From Corylus avellana (taxonomy: Eukaryota; Streptophyta; Magnoliopsida; Fagales; Betulaceae): a stretch of 64,000 nucleotides of DNA. Location of the stretch: the NCBI RefSeq assembly GCF_901000735.1, contig NC_081546.1:28043900-28107899 (forward strand). Direction: 5' to 3'. Made by a program: the position numbers and the translations under genes. A model generated the notes under the pieces. That model did no database searches, was not told the origin of the DNA, and worked only from the letters and a program-made list of their open reading frames with translations. Shown here in pieces: positions 11,776-24,587 of this stretch; the stretch's first letter is position 1; the number at the start of each line of letters is the position of its first letter.

Positions 11776-14700
11776 ATGGCCTTTAAGGGAGCTTCTTCAT
11801 CTTCCTCTTCCTCCCCTTATGTTACCAGTCAATGGGCTTATGATGTGTTCTTGAGCTTTAGAGGTGAAGATACTCGAAACAATTTTACTGCTCATCTATA
11901 CGCTGCTTTGGATCAAAAGGGAATCAACACCTACATAGATAACGACCTCGAAAGAGGAGAGAACATTTCTCCAGCACTTCTCAAAGCTATTGATGAGTCA
12001 AGGATTTCGGTCATTGTACTCTCTCAGAAATATGCATCTTCCTCATGGTGCTTGGATGAACTTGCGACGATCCTTGAGTGTAAGAAAAGAAAGGGACAAA
12101 TTGTTCTACCGGTGTTTTACAAGGTAGATCCATCAGAAGTACGACACCAAAAAAATAATTTTGGAGAAGCATTTGCCAGACACGAGGAAAGATTCAAAGA
12201 TGATCAAATGAAGGTGCAGAGGTGGAAAACAGCCCTAACACAAGTGGCCAATTTGTCCGGCTGCGATTTAGGGAACAGGTATTTCTAACAACACTTTTTA
12301 TTTTATCATAAATAATTTTAAATTCATTAAAAATTTCATTTACAGTAAGATCATATTTTAAAATTAGTCATTATTGACACAAAATGTAATTTTACATATT
12401 TTGTATTGGTAGGAATGAGCATGACTTTATTCAGGAAATCATTGAATGGGTGGATTTGATGTTAGTAAAAGAGACATATTTTCAAGTTGCCACGTATCCG
12501 GTTGGAATAGAGTCTCTTTTAGAAGATGTGATGTATTGGCATTTAGATAGAAAGAAGAAAGATAGTACACACATGGTAGGGATCTTGGGAACTGGTGGAA
12601 TTGGTAAGACAACTCTAGCCAAAGCCATCTACAACTCAATTGCTTCTCAATTTGAAGGTAGTTGTTTTCTTGAAAACGTTAGAGAAACTTCTGACCAAAA
12701 GGGCGGTCCAGTCTATTTACAAAATAAACTTTTATCAAAGATCTTAGGAGGTTCAAGTCAAATGGTTGACAATGATGATCAAGGAGTTACTTTCATAGAG
12801 AGGAGGCTTCACCTAAAAAGGATACTTTTAGTTCTTGATGATGTGAATAAGTCAGACCAACTAGAAAAGTTAGCTGGAAGAACTGATTGGTTTGGCTTAG
12901 GAAGTAGAATCATCATAACAACAAGAGATAAACGTTTACTTCATGCATATGATGGAGTTTTATCAATTTACCCTATGAAAGGGTTGGGTCACTATGAAGC
13001 TCTTCGGCTTTTTAGTTGGCATGCCTTCAAAAGTGACAAACCTAATGATGGTTATGTTGAAGTCACAGAAGATGCAATACGTTATTGTGGAGGATTGCCA
13101 CTAGCTTTAACAGTGTTAGGCTCTGCTCTAAAAGGTAGAGACATACTTTATTGGAAAAGTAAATTGGACGAGTACAGAAGAATTCCTAACAGTGATATCC
13201 AAAAAATACTTAGAATAAGTTTTGATGGATTGGAAGAAAATGCGAAGAATATTTTTCTTGACATAGCCTGTTTCTTCAAAGGAGAGGATGTAAAATATGT
13301 TCGAGAAATGCTTGACAGTTGTGGTTTCCACTCAAATACTGGTATCGTTGAGCTAGAGGATAAGTGTCTCATAACTGATGATTGGGGATCCATCATGATG
13401 CATGACTTGGTGCAAGAAATGGGTAGAGAAATTGTTAGACAAGAATCACCCAAAAATCCTGGCGAACGTAGCAGATTGTGGTTTCATGAAGATGTTCGGT
13501 GTGTCCTAGAAGATGATATGGTAAGAATTATGTTAAAAATACCTTTTAATTTTACATTTGTTTATTTTTCATTAGTTAAGCCACTAGTATTCATTTATTT
13601 ATTTATTTTTGCTTAAAACAAATGCTTAAAAGTACTTACATGCAAATATCTGTATGTTGATACATATATGCTACGGACAAGAATCAAATAAGTAGAATCA
13701 ATTTAAGTTCAAAACCTTCCCTTTTCCCTTTCCCTCATCTGAAAAAAAAAAAAAAAAAAAGTTCAAAACCAATTGAAAATTACACCAGGACTACAATATG
13801 GTACGACTGTTTAATTGGCCTAAGGCTGTGTTTTTGTAAAACCATTTGTAAAATTGTTTTCAAATAGCAAGATAATTAATTTATCACGACCTCTCTTCAT
13901 GAGATTTTACAAAATAACAATTTTACTTGAAGGGTTGAATATGTACGTAAATAATATTAGTGATGCTCATAATAGAAGGAGAACATATGAGGTGGTTAAT
14001 CACGTCAAGATTTAAAAAATAAAAAATAAAATAAAACTAATTTCTAATTAGAAATTTTAAAGATTATAATGAACTTCTTTATACAAAACAGACCACAAAA
14101 TATTTACAAAACATAAAATACAATTTTATTTTAGAAAACATCTTACACCTTCGTAATCGAATGCTTTGAAAAGGCATGCATGATCACTTTCTCAGGCATG
14201 CATGGAGGCTGTTCTTATTATTTATGTTTTTTCTTTAAAAAAAATAAAAAATAAATATTTGTTGAAAACACATGCTCACATTTTCAAGTGCGGAGGCTGG
14301 TGATCGATCTTATTATTTATGAAAGGAGTTGATCATCAGACCCACCCCTCCGTGCCACTCGCACCTCCCCCCGGCCTTCAGTGAATGGATGAATGCCGGC
14401 CACTCGTGGAGTTTTTTTTTGGCTTTTCACTTTTTTGTTTAATTTTTTCTTGTTTTGAAAACTCTTTTTCATTTTTGGTTTTTATAATATTTTTAATTAT
14501 GAATGAACAAATTTCTATTCGTGGACAATCGATAGATACAACATTTCTCAATTTTTATTGTGTTAAAAAACTCTTTTAAAAAATCTAAATTCAAAACACA
14601 ACTTTCAAAAACTCTACTAAACATGCCCTCTACTACTAGCTTAATTATTTGGTAAATTTTTCGAAAAAATTTCAATTCTAAAACACTGGCACCATGCTGC

Positions 14701-17700
14701 TGCCAGATAAACACTGCGGTGGTAGCCTGCCACCGTGGAGCAACATTTAAAAAAAATATATTAATTAATTAATTTTTCGTTTTATTTTGTAAAAATATAT
14801 CTCAGTTATTTTTTTAAATTGAAAATTATCAAACCAATTTTCATTAATTATGAACCCCAAATACAAAATTTTTTAAAAACGTGACCCCCGCCACCGGGCC
14901 ACCAAATTAATTCTCAATTTTTTTTTATTTTTTTTTAACCGAAAATCATTTTTATAACTTTACCAAATGGGGTGCCTCTCTCAATGATTTATTATTCATT
15001 GTACAATAACAAGTAAATGAAACTTGACTAAAAATATTACAAAAGAAAAAGAAAAGGCAATATACGAAGACAAAGCAGATGGATTATCACCTTCTTTCTT
15101 TTTACGAAGCAATAAATGCATATATCTATATATTTATATAAAATAGATATAGAAATTTTATCATGACAAGAATTATAGTTCTAGCGAGTCTCTTTATGTT
15201 ATGATTTTGTTGGTACACTTATCTATACATTGTCTTGCTAGGGAACAAACAAAGTTGAAGGCATATTGATAGATTTGCCTAAACTAAGCCAGCCGATACA
15301 CTTGAGTCCCACAGCCTTTGAGAAGATGACAAGCCTCAGACTATTTATATGTCGTGATGCATGTCTTTCTGGAGAGCCTAATTTTCTTTCTAATCAGTTA
15401 AGACTGATAGATTGGGAAGGATATCCCGGAGAATATTTTCCACCCAATTTTCGTGGAAAGTACCTTGTGATTTTAAGAATGGCTCATAGTCGCATCAAGA
15501 TATTGGACGGAGTTCAGGTAAAATTTTTATTTTAAATTTTTGTTGTAAATTTCTTTCAAAGTTCAAACTAATTTATTTCATTTTTTTTATTGACAGCAAT
15601 TCCAAAACTTGACGACTATGAAATTCTATGACTGTGTTTTCCTTGAAAAAATCCCTGATGTTTCAAGGATCCCAAATTTAGAGTCGTTGGCACTTTTTAA
15701 TTGCGAAAATCTAGTTGAGGTTCATCATTCTGTTGGATCACTTAATAAGCTCAACAACTTGACCATTTCCTTTTGCTCTAATCTTAGAAGTTTCCCGAAA
15801 AGCTTCAAGTCTAGATCTCTAGAGGAAATCTATTTTCAGAATTTTTCAATGCTTAAGAACTTTCCTAAAATGGAATGTGTAGAGGATATTTACTGTTGTG
15901 ATTCCTTAAGGGCACTTGATTGGGGCTCCACGTTCACGTTGTACGAATTAAATCTATCGGGGAGTGGTATTGTTACCCTTTCTCGATGTATCGAAAGTTT
16001 TGTTGGAATGAAGTTCCTTTCTTTGATTGGATGCGAGCAACTTCGAGAAATTCTAGGACTTCCACCAAATGTAGAAGAAGTAAGTGCTAGTGGGTGCTTG
16101 TCGTTGGAAATATTTTTAGAAGGAAGTAGAAAATCTCTATTGTTTAATACGGAGGATCCACCAGAGCGTATGGGGGTTGGAACAGAAATTCCAGCACAAC
16201 AATCATTGAGAAAGATAGATTTATCGTATAGCGGTATTGTTAGCCTGCCTATATGGTTCAACAAATTTGTCAAATTGGAGGAGCTTCACTTGAATAATTG
16301 CAAGCGACTTCGAAAAATTCTAGTACTCCCACCAAATGTAAGAAAAGTGGAGGCTCCGAATTGCTCATCATTGGAAGTATTTTTAGGAGAAGCTGGAAGA
16401 TCTCAATTTAATACATTTGTCCCACCAAATCCTTTGTGGGTTGGAACAGCATCTTCGGCACTGCAACCATTGGAACAAAAGTTTCAACTTGAATGCCCTT
16501 TCAATAGTTTGGAATTTCTAGATCTAAGCGGTAGCGCTATTGTTAGCCTTCCTATATGGTTCAACAAATTTGTCAAATTGGAGTACCTTCGCTTGAGAAA
16601 TTGCAAGCAACTTCGAAAAATTCTAGTACTCCCACCAAATGTGAGAGAAGTGCAGGCTCCGAATTGCTCACAATTGGAAGTATTTTTAGGAGAAGCTAGA
16701 AGATCTCAATTGTTTAATACATTTGTCCCACCAAATCCTTTGTGGGTTGGAACAGAATCTTCGGCACTGCAACCATTGGAACAAAAGTTTCAACTTGAAT
16801 GCTCTTTCAATAGTTTGAAATGTCTAGAGCTAAGCGGTAGCGCTATGGTTAGCCTTCCTATATGGTTCAACAAATTTGTCAAATTGGAGAGGCTTCACTT
16901 GAGAAATTGCAAGCAACTTCGAAAAATTCTAGTACTCCCACCAAATGTAAGAAAAGTGGAGGCTCCGAATTGCTCATCATTGGAAGTATTTTTAGGAGAA
17001 GCTGGAAGATCTCAATTGTTTAATACAGTTGTCCCACCAAATCTTTTGTGGAATGGAACAGCATCTTCGGCACTGCAACCATTGGAACAAAAGTTTCAAC
17101 TTGAATGCTCTTTCAATAGTTTGAAACGTCTAGAGCTAAGCGGTAGCGCTATTGTTAGCCTTCCTATATGGTTCAACAAATTTGTCAAATTGGGGGAGCT
17201 TAACTTGAGTAATTGCAAGCAACTTCGAAAAATTCTAGTACTCCCACCAAATGTAAGAGAAGTGTATGCTCCAGGTTGCTCATCATTGGAAGTATTTTTA
17301 GGAGAAGCTGGAAGATCTCAATTGTTTAATACAGTTGTCCCACCAAATCTTTTGTGGAATGGAACAGCATCTTCGGCACTGCAACCATTGGAACAAAAGT
17401 TTCAACTTGAATGCTCTTTCAATAGTTTGGAACGTCTAGATCTAAGCAGAAGCGCTATTGTTAGCCTTCCTATATGGTTCAACAAATTTGTCAAATTGGA
17501 GAAGCTTCGCTTGAAATATTGCAAGCAACTTCAAGAAGTTCCAGAGCTTCCACGAAATATAAGATCTGTAGATTTGGGTGGATGCACGTCATTGGAAAGA
17601 TTTCCATTTAATAACTTCCCAAAGCTATGGTGGATGGACTTCTCCTATTGCCCTGAACAAATAGGGAATGCTGTACACAATCATTTATTCAGTGAGGTAT

Positions 17701-18440
17701 CTCTCTCTCCCTCTCTCTCTCTCATATATATGTACATGTTAGTGCTTGTCTTGATTTGTAGGCTGTATCACTTAAAATTTGTCATATCCGTGTAACAGGG
17801 ACATCCTAAGGTCGGTGGTTTTAAGTGTATATATCCGGGAAATAGGATTCCAGATTGCTTCAGCTATTATAAAGAGGTTTCAAATACTAATTTGTGTGAA
17901 ATAGATACCGGGCCTCTACATTTTGATTCAAAGAATACAATATTTGCTTTCTCTGCTGTTATTGGACCGATGGATGATGGAAAGGATCAATCTACTTTTG
18001 TTATTGATTTTAGAGTCTTCAATAATGGTCAGGAAATCCGTTCTTATGGCGCTTTGATGATAAATCAGATCACCAGGCCAGATCATGTATTGTTAATTTA
18101 CGAATCATACCATTCTCAGCTAACGACGAATAATCTTCGAGTTAAATTTGAAATCGAGCCTCCACCGTTAGTGTTCTTTAAAAGCTGTGCATTCCATATA
18201 ATAGAACAAGGGTATGATGATGATGATTATGATGATGATGATGATGATGATGATTATGATGATGATGATGATGACGAGGATTATGCTTATGATTCTGATT
18301 ATGATGATGATGACGAGGATTATGCTTATGATTCTGATTATGATGATGATTGTTGGATTGGGCCTTTGACCATCTCATCTGAAAACCAAATGGTATCAGA
18401 ACCAGGGTCATGGGTTCGAGTCGCGGGAGCGTCATGTTGA
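11776..18440 (+). CDS. TIR-NB-LRR (TNL) disease resistance protein with C-JID domain
   Basis: Intracellular immune receptor. Five exons are predicted from GT-AG sites with matching phases: 11776-12278, 12413-13520, 15242-15517, 15597-17696, 17799-18440, giving 1542 aa. The TIR domain (about 18-160) has YDVFLSFRGEDTR and SSWCLDEL, whose Glu is the NADase catalytic residue in active TIRs. The NB-ARC has P-loop GTGGIGKTT, kinase-2 ILLVLDDVN, RNBS-B GSRIIITTRDK, GGLPLALTVLG and MHDLVQEMG. Exon 4 encodes LRRs, including five near-identical 101/102-aa blocks. Exon 5 is the C-JID (GHPKVGGFKCIYPGNRIPDC), then an Asp-rich tail from about residue 1467. The last ~29 residues come from an inverted-repeat insertion. 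No exon contains an internal stop, so the gene looks functional. The pathogen target cannot be inferred. Confidence 0.9.
13521..15241 (+). other. Large intron of the TNL gene
   Basis: This intron separates the NB-ARC exon from the first LRR exon. Donor ATG|gtaaga and acceptor gctag|GGAACAAAC join M to GTNKVEGI, a junction typical of TNLs. It holds only AT-rich sequence and short homopolymers. Part of it (13521 to about 14400) is also present beside the NB-ARC pseudogene at 5530-5990. Confidence 0.7.
16241..17560 (+). repeat. Five tandem 303/306-bp LRR-coding repeats inside TNL exon 4
   Basis: The motif tagcct(g/t)cctatatggttcaacaaatttgtcaaattgg recurs at 16241, 16544, 16850, 17156 and 17462, so the spacing is 303, 306, 306 and 306 bp, always in frame. 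Each complete unit encodes LPIWFNKFVKLE, a leucine-rich stretch with RKILVLPPNVR, a spacer with LEVFLGEA and a SALQPLEQKFQLEC segment. The last unit diverges into QEVPELPRNIRSV. The blocks are nearly identical to each other. Confidence 0.95.
18205..18350 (+). repeat. GAT-rich microsatellite encoding an acidic tail
   Basis: Repeated gatgat and gattat codons encode a run of Asp with interspersed Tyr, including a duplicated block EDYAYDSDYDDD. It remains in frame with the C-JID exon. A further (GAT)n tract lies at 18645-18670 beyond the insertion. Confidence 0.9.
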
Positions 18441-18600
18441 GGGAGGGATTGTTGAGGTTCAACAATGCCGCTGCTCTGCTCACTTGGACGGCTCTTAAAT
18501 ACCTTGCGGGGTGCGATTTCGAATGCCATAAAAGGATTTGGCTTCCCTCACTGGACACCAATTGGTTTTCAGATGAGATGGTCAAAGGCCCGATTCAACA
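18351..18600. mobile_element. 250-bp TG..CA element with ~42-bp terminal inverted repeats
   Basis: The left end starts TGTTGGATTGGGCCTTTGAC. The reverse complement of the right end starts TGTTGAATCGGGCCTTTGAC. The match extends about 42 bp with few mismatches. Flanks atgat/atgat give a possible 5-bp target duplication, ambiguous within the GAT repeat. The inside contains tggtatcagaacc, which resembles the initiator-tRNA-Met primer-binding site of LTR/TRIM elements, and gggttcgagtc. It supplies the stop codon at 18438-18440 of the TNL. It is either a MITE or a rearranged TRIM. Confidence 0.75.
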
Positions 18601-18644
18601 ATGATGATGATGAAAGCGACAGGAATCCAATAGAACAGAGATAG

Positions 18645-20380
18645 GATGATGATGATGATGATGATGATGAATGGCACAATTTACATTTCTGTTCTAAGAG
18701 ACGCCGTAATGATGATGATGAAGAAGATGGTGATGGTACCCACAACAACAGAGGCATTCTTCGCTCTAGAAAATTGTATAGCTGCCAAGATCTGAGAATG
18801 AAATTAAATGCTTCTCAACACCCTTGTGGTGGACTCTACCAACGTGGAAAACGCATCCTTCATTGTGTCAAGCCCATAATTACAGGCACCAACTTGTGTA
18901 CTCTCACTTTCGCTGAGGAATTTCAGATGCATCTTGGTGAATCGCAATTACATCAATCAAATCACCCCCAGAACTTGGGTTATAATAATGTAAGTGCTTC
19001 ACTTATTACTGAATTTTGGCTCTACACATAATATGGATTCTTAGCCATGTTGGTTTCACAACCTGGCTCATCCACTAGAGCATTTTTATTACCCTTTGAA
19101 ATTAATATTGCTTTATTTGAGGGACTAGTTCCTGCTTTTATAGTATTTTGCTTTATTATTTTTATGGCATATTCAGGATTTCATTTTGCTTTGGGTTTGT
19201 GCATTATGCAAGATTTGCGTTATGCTGGCAAGCTGTTAACATGCTGCAAATTTCATGTTAGTGGTGTTACTCTCCATAGCCTCTCTTAATAATTCTTTTT
19301 TGTAAAGTTTTTAAGGTAAAACTTTCTAAGCGATTGTAATTGAATTTTGTGGCAAACAACTGACTTGCAATTTTTAGTAAATGTTTAGCAACTCTAAATC
19401 CCATGCTCATACTTTTCTTTCTGTCATGTAGTAAGCCACCTTAATGAGACTCAAATTACAATTAGTAATGGCTACTTCTCTATTTTCTTGTTTTATTTGT
19501 GTTAGTATTATGCAATTTTGTAAGATTGGTATTGACACAGTTCAAAGATTTGGTCATTCATGCAATTTTGCTTGATCACTTCTTGGATGAAAATTTAGTT
19601 TTTGAGGCCTTATAGCTTAGGGATAAAGTTTAGATGAACATAAACTTTGCTAAAATTTTTCTTTTACTTCAAGGTTTAGTTAAATTTTTCACATATTTGC
19701 TTTTTTTCTGTCTTTCTTTCATTATTTTTCTCCATTTTTTTCTTAAGATCACACAATAACACTGAAGAGAAAATCAGTTCTTCTAACATAAAAGCTTGAT
19801 CATAATGTCACTATGAACTAATTGATAAAGGGTGCTAGTATCTATTGGTGTGTCTTTTTTTCTTTCTTTCTTTTTGATTGGTAAGTACATACATGATGAA
19901 ATTTTGGTGTCATGTCTCACTTTGTATCCTATTCTTACTGGGATAGGAAGTGCTATTCATTTGAATCATGATCTTCATGTTGCTACACGTCCTTGGAGAT
20001 TGCCACAGCTCTATTTTCATTGTCCATAGATTCTACTCTTAACAGTTTGAGTTTTTTCATGAAGGAGGCATTTGGATTTTTAAGGAAACTATTAATATTG
20101 GTTTCTTTATCTTAGAAATGAAGAAACGGTTGAACACTTCTTTTCTTCGAGGAAGGGTGCTCTGCTCTGTGAATATTTTCTCTCGTTTTAGTGATAGCTT
20201 ACTTAACTATGACTGAACTCACCCTGGTGCTCGATTAAGTTCATGAATCTAATGCACTCAGCGGAAAAATCTCATAGACAAGTCCAAGAGTGTTGTGAAA
20301 ACAACCAAAACTTAACAATTTAGAATTAGCAGGTTTTACATTCATTTTTAGAGGGAAAATTTTGTTTATTCTGTCATTTT
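18645..20380. other. Region downstream of TNL, no clear gene
   Basis: A (GAT)n tract leads into an open stretch encoding WHNLHFCSKRRRNDDDEE and then GGLYQRGKRILHCVKP. It may be a relic of the 3' end of a TNL or another gene, but I do not recognise it. From about 19030 on there is AT-rich sequence without supported features. Confidence 0.4.
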
Positions 20381-20384
20381 GCAG

Positions 20385-21650
20385 GATATAATGGATCCTT
20401 GACTCAGTTGGATGATCATTATAATCTTCATGTGGATGGTTCTCATACGGTATGTCCTGATCCATAGACTTTGTGGAAATTTCTAATGAATCTGATGTAT
20501 ATCCTGCAAATGTTTACCTACAAATGTGGCATTACTAATTGAAATTGATGACTGTTACATTCTTCATAGGATGTTGCTCGAGGGTTCACTGGTCTATTGC
20601 CTGCCTAGCTATAACTCATCTGCTTCTGGGACTCTTGTGGGTGCTGACGGGCAGTGTGCCGGCCAACAACAATATTTTCCTTCCTCAAGATATGTTCAGC
20701 AACATGTCTCCTGTGGATCAGAAGCTTTTTCTATTCATTTTTAGAGGGAAAATTTTGTTTACTCTGTCTCCTTTGGATCAATCTTTTGTGTCAGAGGTTG
20801 GACTATTTTTTCCAAGTAAAATGGCTTAAACTCTATGAAAATATTTGGCAACACTGCTAATAAATTTTCAAAGTCTATTCCTCATACAACTCCAATCAAA
20901 ACACTGAACAAGGTACTTCATTTTTTGTTAGCTAAATCACATGTTTTCTCATTTTCACGTGGTAAAACCATGGTACAAATTACAATTAAATTGGATTTTA
21001 GCTTGATGCTTTTTCTTAATTTTAATTTCATTGGAGACTTATTTGCTAAAGAGCTGGATAGATGAGTATGATAGTATGGTCATGCTGCTGTCGATGCTTG
21101 GAGTAGATAGAAGATAAAAAGCTAAGAAGGGTAAATAATTTTTTGAATAGAAATAGCTGATGTTAATAGTCATTGGTTGGGGATTATTTATTTATTTATT
21201 TGAAGAAAATACACTTTATCCCTCTAAACGATCCACTCATTTGCACTTTTAACCCAAATTTTAAAAAGTGCAATTTTATCCCCCCTTCCCAAAGTATTTA
21301 ATATTGACACTTGACCCTCATGAAGGACATTTGAACTCATGGGTAAAGTGCCAATTCAAAATACTCTAGGAAAGTAAAGTGTACTTCATGAGGATCAAAT
21401 GTCAATATCAGATACTTTGGGGAGTAAAACGTCACCTTTTAAATATTTGGGTTAAAAGTATAAATGAGTAGACAGTTCAGGAGATAGAGTGTATTTTCCT
21501 TGATTTTTTTGTGTGTTTGTTTATCTATTCACATATGTGCAGAGATGGTTGGGCTGGTGGACTTTGAAAAAGATAAGGATTTTTGGCAACTTGACATGTG
21601 GAATACTTTCTTCGCCGCAAAGTGGCTTCTTCTTAGGCATCAATGGGAAA
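20385..21650 (+). pseudogene. YTH-domain (ECT-type) m6A reader pseudogene
   Basis: Three exon-like pieces match plant ECT proteins. At 20385-20450, YNGSLTQLDDHYNLHVDGSH. At 20569-20909, SLVYCLPSYNSSASGTLVGADGQ and later FSKSIPHTTPIKTLNK before a gt donor, with stops in between. At 21538-21640, AEMVGLVDFEKDKDFWQ, the YTH-domain segment usually written AEM(V/I)GPVDFEKxxDYWQ. The aromatic-cage region, the rest of the YTH fold and the C terminus are not recognisable. Stops at about 20742 and in the SIHF/REN region break the frame. The parent function is cytoplasmic recognition of m6A-modified mRNA; this copy should be inactive. It sits between the TNL and SRPRa. Confidence 0.7.
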
Positions 21651-22459
21651 TAAGTCTACCTATCCAAGTTAGGTATGGCATCCAAAATATGGTTCAAAAT
21701 AAACCATTGTTGAAAAATTCTTTTTATTATACTGTTTTAGGGTTTTGGCTCTTTTTGATGGGCATGTACAGTGGTTATAAACTTTATCATTTTTCTCTTT
21801 TTCTTGTAGGGTTCACCTAGAAGCTTTGGGAATCCTTCTGCATATAGGAGTTTTCTGTTATGAATTACAAGACAGTGGTGCCCAGTTGTTTTCTAATCCC
21901 ATCAGATGTTGGGCTTGTGCTTTGCTGACTTGGAGTTTCTATTCCAATGGATTTTGGAATTGTCACTGTTTGTGGTCCGAACTTGATGCAATTTTAGTAT
22001 GTTGTTTCTGACGATGAGTACTATGTATTGATTGGTGTCGATCGTTGGTCTTTCTCTCCAGTCGCTTTGTTGTTAATACATACTTGGTGAGATCTTTCTT
22101 TATTCTTGTTGGAATCCACTTTAGGGTGATGAATTTATATTTAATCCAATAATGCATATATTCTTGATGTGGTGATAACCTCTGGATATTTCCCCTCTAA
22201 ATATTTTTCTAGTGAAGACAATTGTAAACTCATTATTGTTGATAGTGAAATATTTGACTGGACTAGGTCCCGTGGTTTTTTCCCTTCACATTGGAGGGTT
22301 TTCCATGTAAAAATTTTGGTGTCTTGCTTGTGGGTTGCTTGATTATTATTCTGCATTGTGAGTTTATTTTTTGGTGCTAGTGTGACTATTTAATTTGCAC
22401 AAAGAAGGGTATGTAGATTAATTCTGTTGTGTATCTGAAATTGATATTCACCCCTAACA

Positions 22460-22795
22460 ATGTTGGAGTCCTTGTTTTCTAACCGACATTGAGCTTCTAT
22501 AAAAAGGGAGCTTAGAGAAAAATAGACGTTAGAAAATCTCGCCATTTTGCTTATTTTGTGTGAGTGTGAGATTTGGTCGTATTAAGGTTTTGAGTGGTTT
22601 TCTCGTCTTATTACTCTTTTGTGGGATTTGGGTGTTTTTGCCTTTTGGGGGTTTTGAGTCATTTTCTCGTTTTGTTAGTCTTTTGTACTTTACTCCATTT
22701 TTTTTATAGTGAATTTTCTTTGGGTTGCCTTCACTAGTGAATGTAAACTTGGTAAGCCGAATCACTTAAATTTTGGTATCGTGTGTGATTAATTT
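22460..22795 (+). repeat. Possible LTR-like relic, second copy
   Basis: Duplicate of the block at 540-870 with the same leader and the same closing aagccgaatcacttaaattttggt. It is present in both duplicates and so predates the duplication. Confidence 0.3.
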
Positions 22796-24587
22796 TTGTT
22801 TTTTTTTCTTTATTTTTTGCATTTAGTTGTGAAAAAATATGATAAATTTCCAATTATTTTCTTAGTAAAGATCATGAAGCTTGTTATCTCTTGCTTTTAG
22901 TGCCTAGTGCTTAAAAGTCAGATCCAGTTAATGATGATGAATTTATTTAGATTTTCTAGGATAATTCCACAACAAAATCCTTAAAAATTTAGCAAATAAA
23001 TAGTGTAGATTTTGTTATCTAAATATGAAGAACTTATTAACCCTTAACATTTCTCTAATATTTATCACTTAAGATTTTGTCATCTTTACTATTTATCACT
23101 TGAGCGATCATCAATTTTTTTACTCCGTTATATCTTAATAAGGTTATATGTGACTAAAATAATGATTATAATGAAACTATTTTTATAAAATATGGAGTTC
23201 AAGATAAAGAAAAACAAAATCCAATATTTGTGATCTCAACCAAAATTCAATATCCAAAAAGAGTTGTCGTCCAAGTCAGATTGCAACAAAAGCCATTGGA
23301 AAGCTTGTGGTTATGCAACTTCTGCATTTTATAAGCTTATAAACATGGGGGTGGATCCATCCAAACCCAAATACATCTTGTTTGAGCCAATCCGGATTCC
23401 TTTCAAACCCAAATCCAAATCATCTTAATTCTCTTAGAGAGCTTTTCAAATTGCATGTAATTTAGAAAATTAATTATCGGAATCTTTATTCATTTTCTCC
23501 AACCAAAAAGAAAAAAGAAAAGAAAAAGAAAAAAAAAAAAAGAGGCTATTTTTAGAAGGCGGTGGTATTGATTATTCCGATTCAGAATTTTAGATAAGAA
23601 AGTTTTTTATGGTCTGATAAAAAGGGTAAAAAAGTCATTTTCTGAAAAAAGAAAAGAAAAAAGATAAGGTTAGATTTTCTTGCTATAACTAATGTGGAAA
23701 AGGAGTCATACACAAGTTTTTCCACTAACAGAAAGTAAGGTTTGTCTAATACCATATCCATATTTGATCTTCTTATTTAGTGATTTTGATCATACAAGAT
23801 TTACCCAATAAAGCACCGATGATGATTTTCTATAATTTTTTTTTTAATTGTAAATTTTCAAATTACGTAATTTAAGCTATTTGTAGGCATCAAAACATTT
23901 GAAAAATACTACATATTAAAAAAATGGCATGTTAGGGAGGTAACAAAAAAAAAAAAAAAAATCCTTCCAAAATACTTTTTCACTTTTGTAGAAACAATTC
24001 TTCTTCATAAAACTAAAATACAATTTTTTACTCAAAGCTTTGTACAGCATAGAGAGTTAGAAACTGATGAAAATATATTCAATTTTTAACTGGAACTAAC
24101 TACAATTTTAATAGGTAGCATTTTTCAAGCATTTCGATACTTAAAACGATTAAAATTGCGTAATTTGAGAATCTATTATTTCTTTAAAATTGTAAGGAAT
24201 CATGATCCATAAAGGACACATAAACAAACATAGAAACATCTCCAATCCAAATATTCAAAAAAATTGACAAATTTCTAATGTAAGCAAGATATTAACATAC
24301 TACTTATGGAATGCCATTTAATTATTTAATTATCAATTTAACTCTCTATATTGTATTTATGGCTAAATTTAAATGTCACATGGACATATAATACCTGTTC
24401 TATAGAAGTCACAGTGACTTAATCAAAAAAATTTTTTTTTTTCTATTTTTCTATTTTTTATTGTTAATTACATAGTTTAAAATATTAATTTAATAAATGG
24501 AATTGAAGGTTTCTTTCCAAAAATAAAAATCCTTGTCTTTTATTTTTGTGTTTTTAACTGTGAAGATGTGGGCAAATAAGAGTAATG

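Noticed and set aside
18178..18585. Minus-strand His-rich open frame
   Set aside because: It is the antisense of the GAT microsatellite in the TNL tail.
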